Shown here: positions 62,730 through 64,000 of the stretch, piece after piece
Layout of the letters: every line of letters starts with the position of its first letter
Numbering within the stretch: the stretch's first letter is position 1
Assembly: GCF_009498455.1 (NCBI RefSeq)
Contig: NZ_CP045644.1
Coordinates: 3,475,001-3,539,000 of the forward strand
Direction of reading: 5' to 3'
Length of the DNA: 64,000 nucleotides
Origin: Variovorax paradoxus
GTDB taxonomy: Bacteria; Pseudomonadota; Gammaproteobacteria; Burkholderiales; Burkholderiaceae_C
Translations under genes and position numbers: made by a program
Notes under the pieces: generated by a model
Told to the model about the DNA's origin: nothing
Databases searched by the model: none
What the model saw: only the letters and a program-made list of their open reading frames with translations

Positions 62730-63307
62730 TTGAGTTGCACTTTGATGCCGTTGTCTTGCACCGTGATGTCGCCCACCTCGTAGGTCTTGCGACCGACCGT
62801 GAGTTCGTCGGCCGTGAAGCTGCGCAGGATCTGGCCCTGCAGCAGTTCCTGCGCGACCACCGCGCCGACCTTCTGCAGGCGCTCTGCGTCGCGGCCTTCC
62901 ACGCCCTGCAGTTCGAGCCGCTCGGCCTTCGGCTGGTCGAGCCGCAGCGCGCGCGCCGCCACGTCGTAGCGCAGCGCACTGCTCACCGACACCAGGCCCT
63001 GCACCGGCGAGGCCGCCAGCAGCGGGCTGGCGATGGTCAGCGTGGCCGTGATGGCGGCGCGGTTGGTGCGCGCGTCCAGGCCCAGCTGCGGGTCGCGCAG
63101 CCCGACCATGAAGATCTCGGCATAGCGCTCGGCCACCGGAAAGCGCTTGGCGATCTGCGTCTGCAGCTCCTCGCGCGTGGCGGTGTATTCGCTGGTGAAG
63201 AAGTTGAAGCCGGCCAGCGCCGCGAACGGCGCGGGCAGGGCGGCGGCGCCCAGCAGCGCGCGCAGCACTCGGCGGCGGAAATGGGAAGGCGGGATTCGGT
63301 CGGTCAT
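62726..63307 (-). CDS. DUF1439-like exported protein
   Basis: 193 residues. An Arg-rich start (RIPPSHFRRRVLRALLGAAA) precedes a signal sequence ending about residue 32. The mature part (YTATREELQTQIAKRFPVAE, VSVSSALRYDVAARALRLD) matches the pattern of DUF1439 periplasmic lipoprotein-like proteins, though no lipobox Cys is seen. Strand-rich with a Val/Leu alternation, likely a lipid-binding fold. It leads the three-gene operon and overlaps the phosphodiesterase start (ATGA at 62726-62729). Confidence 0.75.
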   Translation of the reverse strand: MTDRIPPSHFRRRVLRALLGAAALPAPFAALAGFNFFTSEYTATREELQTQIAKRFPVAERYAEIFMVGLRDPQLGLDARTNRAAITATLTIASPLLAASPVQGLVSVSSALRYDVAARALRLDQPKAERLELQGVEGRDAERLQKVGAVVAQELLQGQILRSFTADELTVGRKTYEVGDITVQDNGIKVQLK

Positions 63308-63379
63308 GGAGCGTGCGAGCTTGCCACAGGCAACGAGGTTCCCGCCAGCGCCGAAGCGGCCCGCTAGCGTGTGGGACGG

Positions 63380-63868
63380 TCAGCCGTCGACGCGCAATTC
63401 GTAGCGCGCAAACGACCCATTGCGCAGATCGATGCAGCTGTGCAGCGTGAAGCCGAAGCCTTCGTACAGCGTGCGCAGCGCGGTGCGGTCGGCCACGCAG
63501 TCCAGCCGCAGCCAGGGCCGTCCGAGCGCGCGGGCGTGGTCACGCGCGTGGCCCAGCAACGCACGCGACACGCCCCGGCCCGCCCACGTGCGGCGCACGG
63601 CCAGCTTGTGGACGAACAGCGCGCTGCCGGGCGCGATCTCGGGCCAGAACGATGGGTCTTCCAGGTCGAGCCGCATCACGCCGGCCCACTCGCCGTTGTC
63701 TTTCGCAACGACGTAGCGGCCGTCATCGGTGTCGCGCTGGATGCGTTCGAGGCCGGTGTCGGCGGCGTTCCAGAGCGGACGGCCGCCCTCGGCGAGCCAT
63801 TGCGCGGCTTCGGTCAACACGGCCGCGACAGCGGGCGCTTCGGTGGGGAGGGCGGGTTCGATGTGCAT
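63380..63868 (-). CDS. GNAT family N-acetyltransferase
   Basis: 162 residues. The acetyl-CoA loop is LAVRRTWAGRGVSRALLGHA (about 90-109), followed by LRLDCVADRTALRTLYEGFG, the usual motif B. The substrate is not predictable; proteins of this size often acetylate small amines or protein N-termini. It is 72 bases from the DUF1439-like gene on the same strand. Confidence 0.9.
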   Translation of the reverse strand: MHIEPALPTEAPAVAAVLTEAAQWLAEGGRPLWNAADTGLERIQRDTDDGRYVVAKDNGEWAGVMRLDLEDPSFWPEIAPGSALFVHKLAVRRTWAGRGVSRALLGHARDHARALGRPWLRLDCVADRTALRTLYEGFGFTLHSCIDLRNGSFARYELRVDG

Positions 63869-63879
63869 CGGCGGGCAGC

Positions 63880-64000
63880 TTACAGACCCTGGCCATGCCG
63901 GATCACATGGAACCCTTCCGCGGCCGTCGGCGGCGCGAAGTGGCGGGTGATCAGGTCGAACTCGGCGTCGGAGGTCTCGAACGGGTGCTCGCCCGCCGCG
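63880..64000 (-). CDS. C-terminal fragment of an unidentified gene
   Basis: On the minus strand an open frame of 39 codons runs in from the right edge and ends at a TAA (63880-63882). The visible end reads EHPFETSDAEFDLITRHF and then GFHVIRHGQGL. Codon use is like the neighbours. It is too short to name. The next gene on the strand (GNAT) starts 11 bases after its stop, so the two are probably one operon. Confidence 0.5.
   Translation of the reverse strand, partial: AAGEHPFETSDAEFDLITRHFAPPTAAEGFHVIRHGQGL

Noticed and set aside
63880..64000. Thiamine-monophosphate kinase at the right edge, because of the phrase EFDLITRHF
   Set aside because: That phrase is N-terminal in ThiL, whereas here it lies 28 residues before a stop codon. 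The fragment is left unnamed.

Overview
The window reads as chromosomal DNA of a high-GC betaproteobacterium of the Comamonadaceae, most likely Variovorax or a close relative. This rests on gene content and style: TRAP transporters, an Entner-Doudoroff block, FbpABC-type iron uptake, GC-rich codon use, many ATGA stop/start overlaps, and dispersed CCCTCCCC...GGGGGAGGG repeats. The genus is an inference. I see no rRNA, tRNA, CRISPR array, transposase or integrase.

Layout. 1-8.9 kb: housekeeping and stress genes (rhodanese, Pcm-like methyltransferase, TetR regulator with a readable promoter/operator, MsrA), a TonB-dependent receptor with a His-rich small partner, an AEC permease, an OmpA-type lipoprotein pair, PdxH and a MobA-like transferase. 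9-13.2 kb: an orphan 702-residue WG-repeat-like protein, a ChaC-like/SodC pair and an OmpA-like protein. 13.3-21.3 kb: a gluconate-type block with a LacI regulator, gluconokinase, a complete TRAP transporter, Edd, Eda and a HAD hydrolase, with two operator-like palindromes and an intrinsic terminator just before gntK. 21.3-26.7 kb: DUF1697, GloA, GST and an FbpABC iron(III) transporter.

26.8-34.6 kb: a lone phage-tail-like repeat protein, then a thioesterase divergent from a MarR regulator, MFS and MATE transporters, an SDR and a small secreted protein. 34.7-44.3 kb: a second sugar-acid block: class II aldolase, KDPGal aldolase, KDGal kinase, an IlvD/Edd-type dehydratase, a FadR-type GntR regulator, a second TRAP transporter and an enolase-superfamily dehydratase. 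It contains a palindromic repeat element of about 196 bp. Together the two blocks suggest import of aldonic acids, dehydration to 2-keto-3-deoxy acids, phosphorylation and aldol cleavage to pyruvate and glyceraldehyde 3-phosphate.

44.3-51 kb: an exonuclease-family protein, an AT-richer patch with an unrecognised seven-helix membrane protein, RhlE helicase and EttA. 51-56.6 kb: PabC/PabB, an orphan TAXI-type binding protein, a P1-family peptidase and a DadA-like oxidase. 56.6-61.4 kb: a copper-handling cluster, all on the minus strand (CusF-like, DUF411, cupredoxin, CopA-type oxidase, TolC-like lipoprotein, His/Cys/Met-rich protein). 61.4-64 kb: a small protein, a glycerophosphodiesterase and a DUF1439-like protein in an overlapping operon, a GNAT enzyme and a partial gene at the right edge.

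All calls come from reading the sequence and its translations by eye. No database search was possible, so family assignments rest on recognised motifs.
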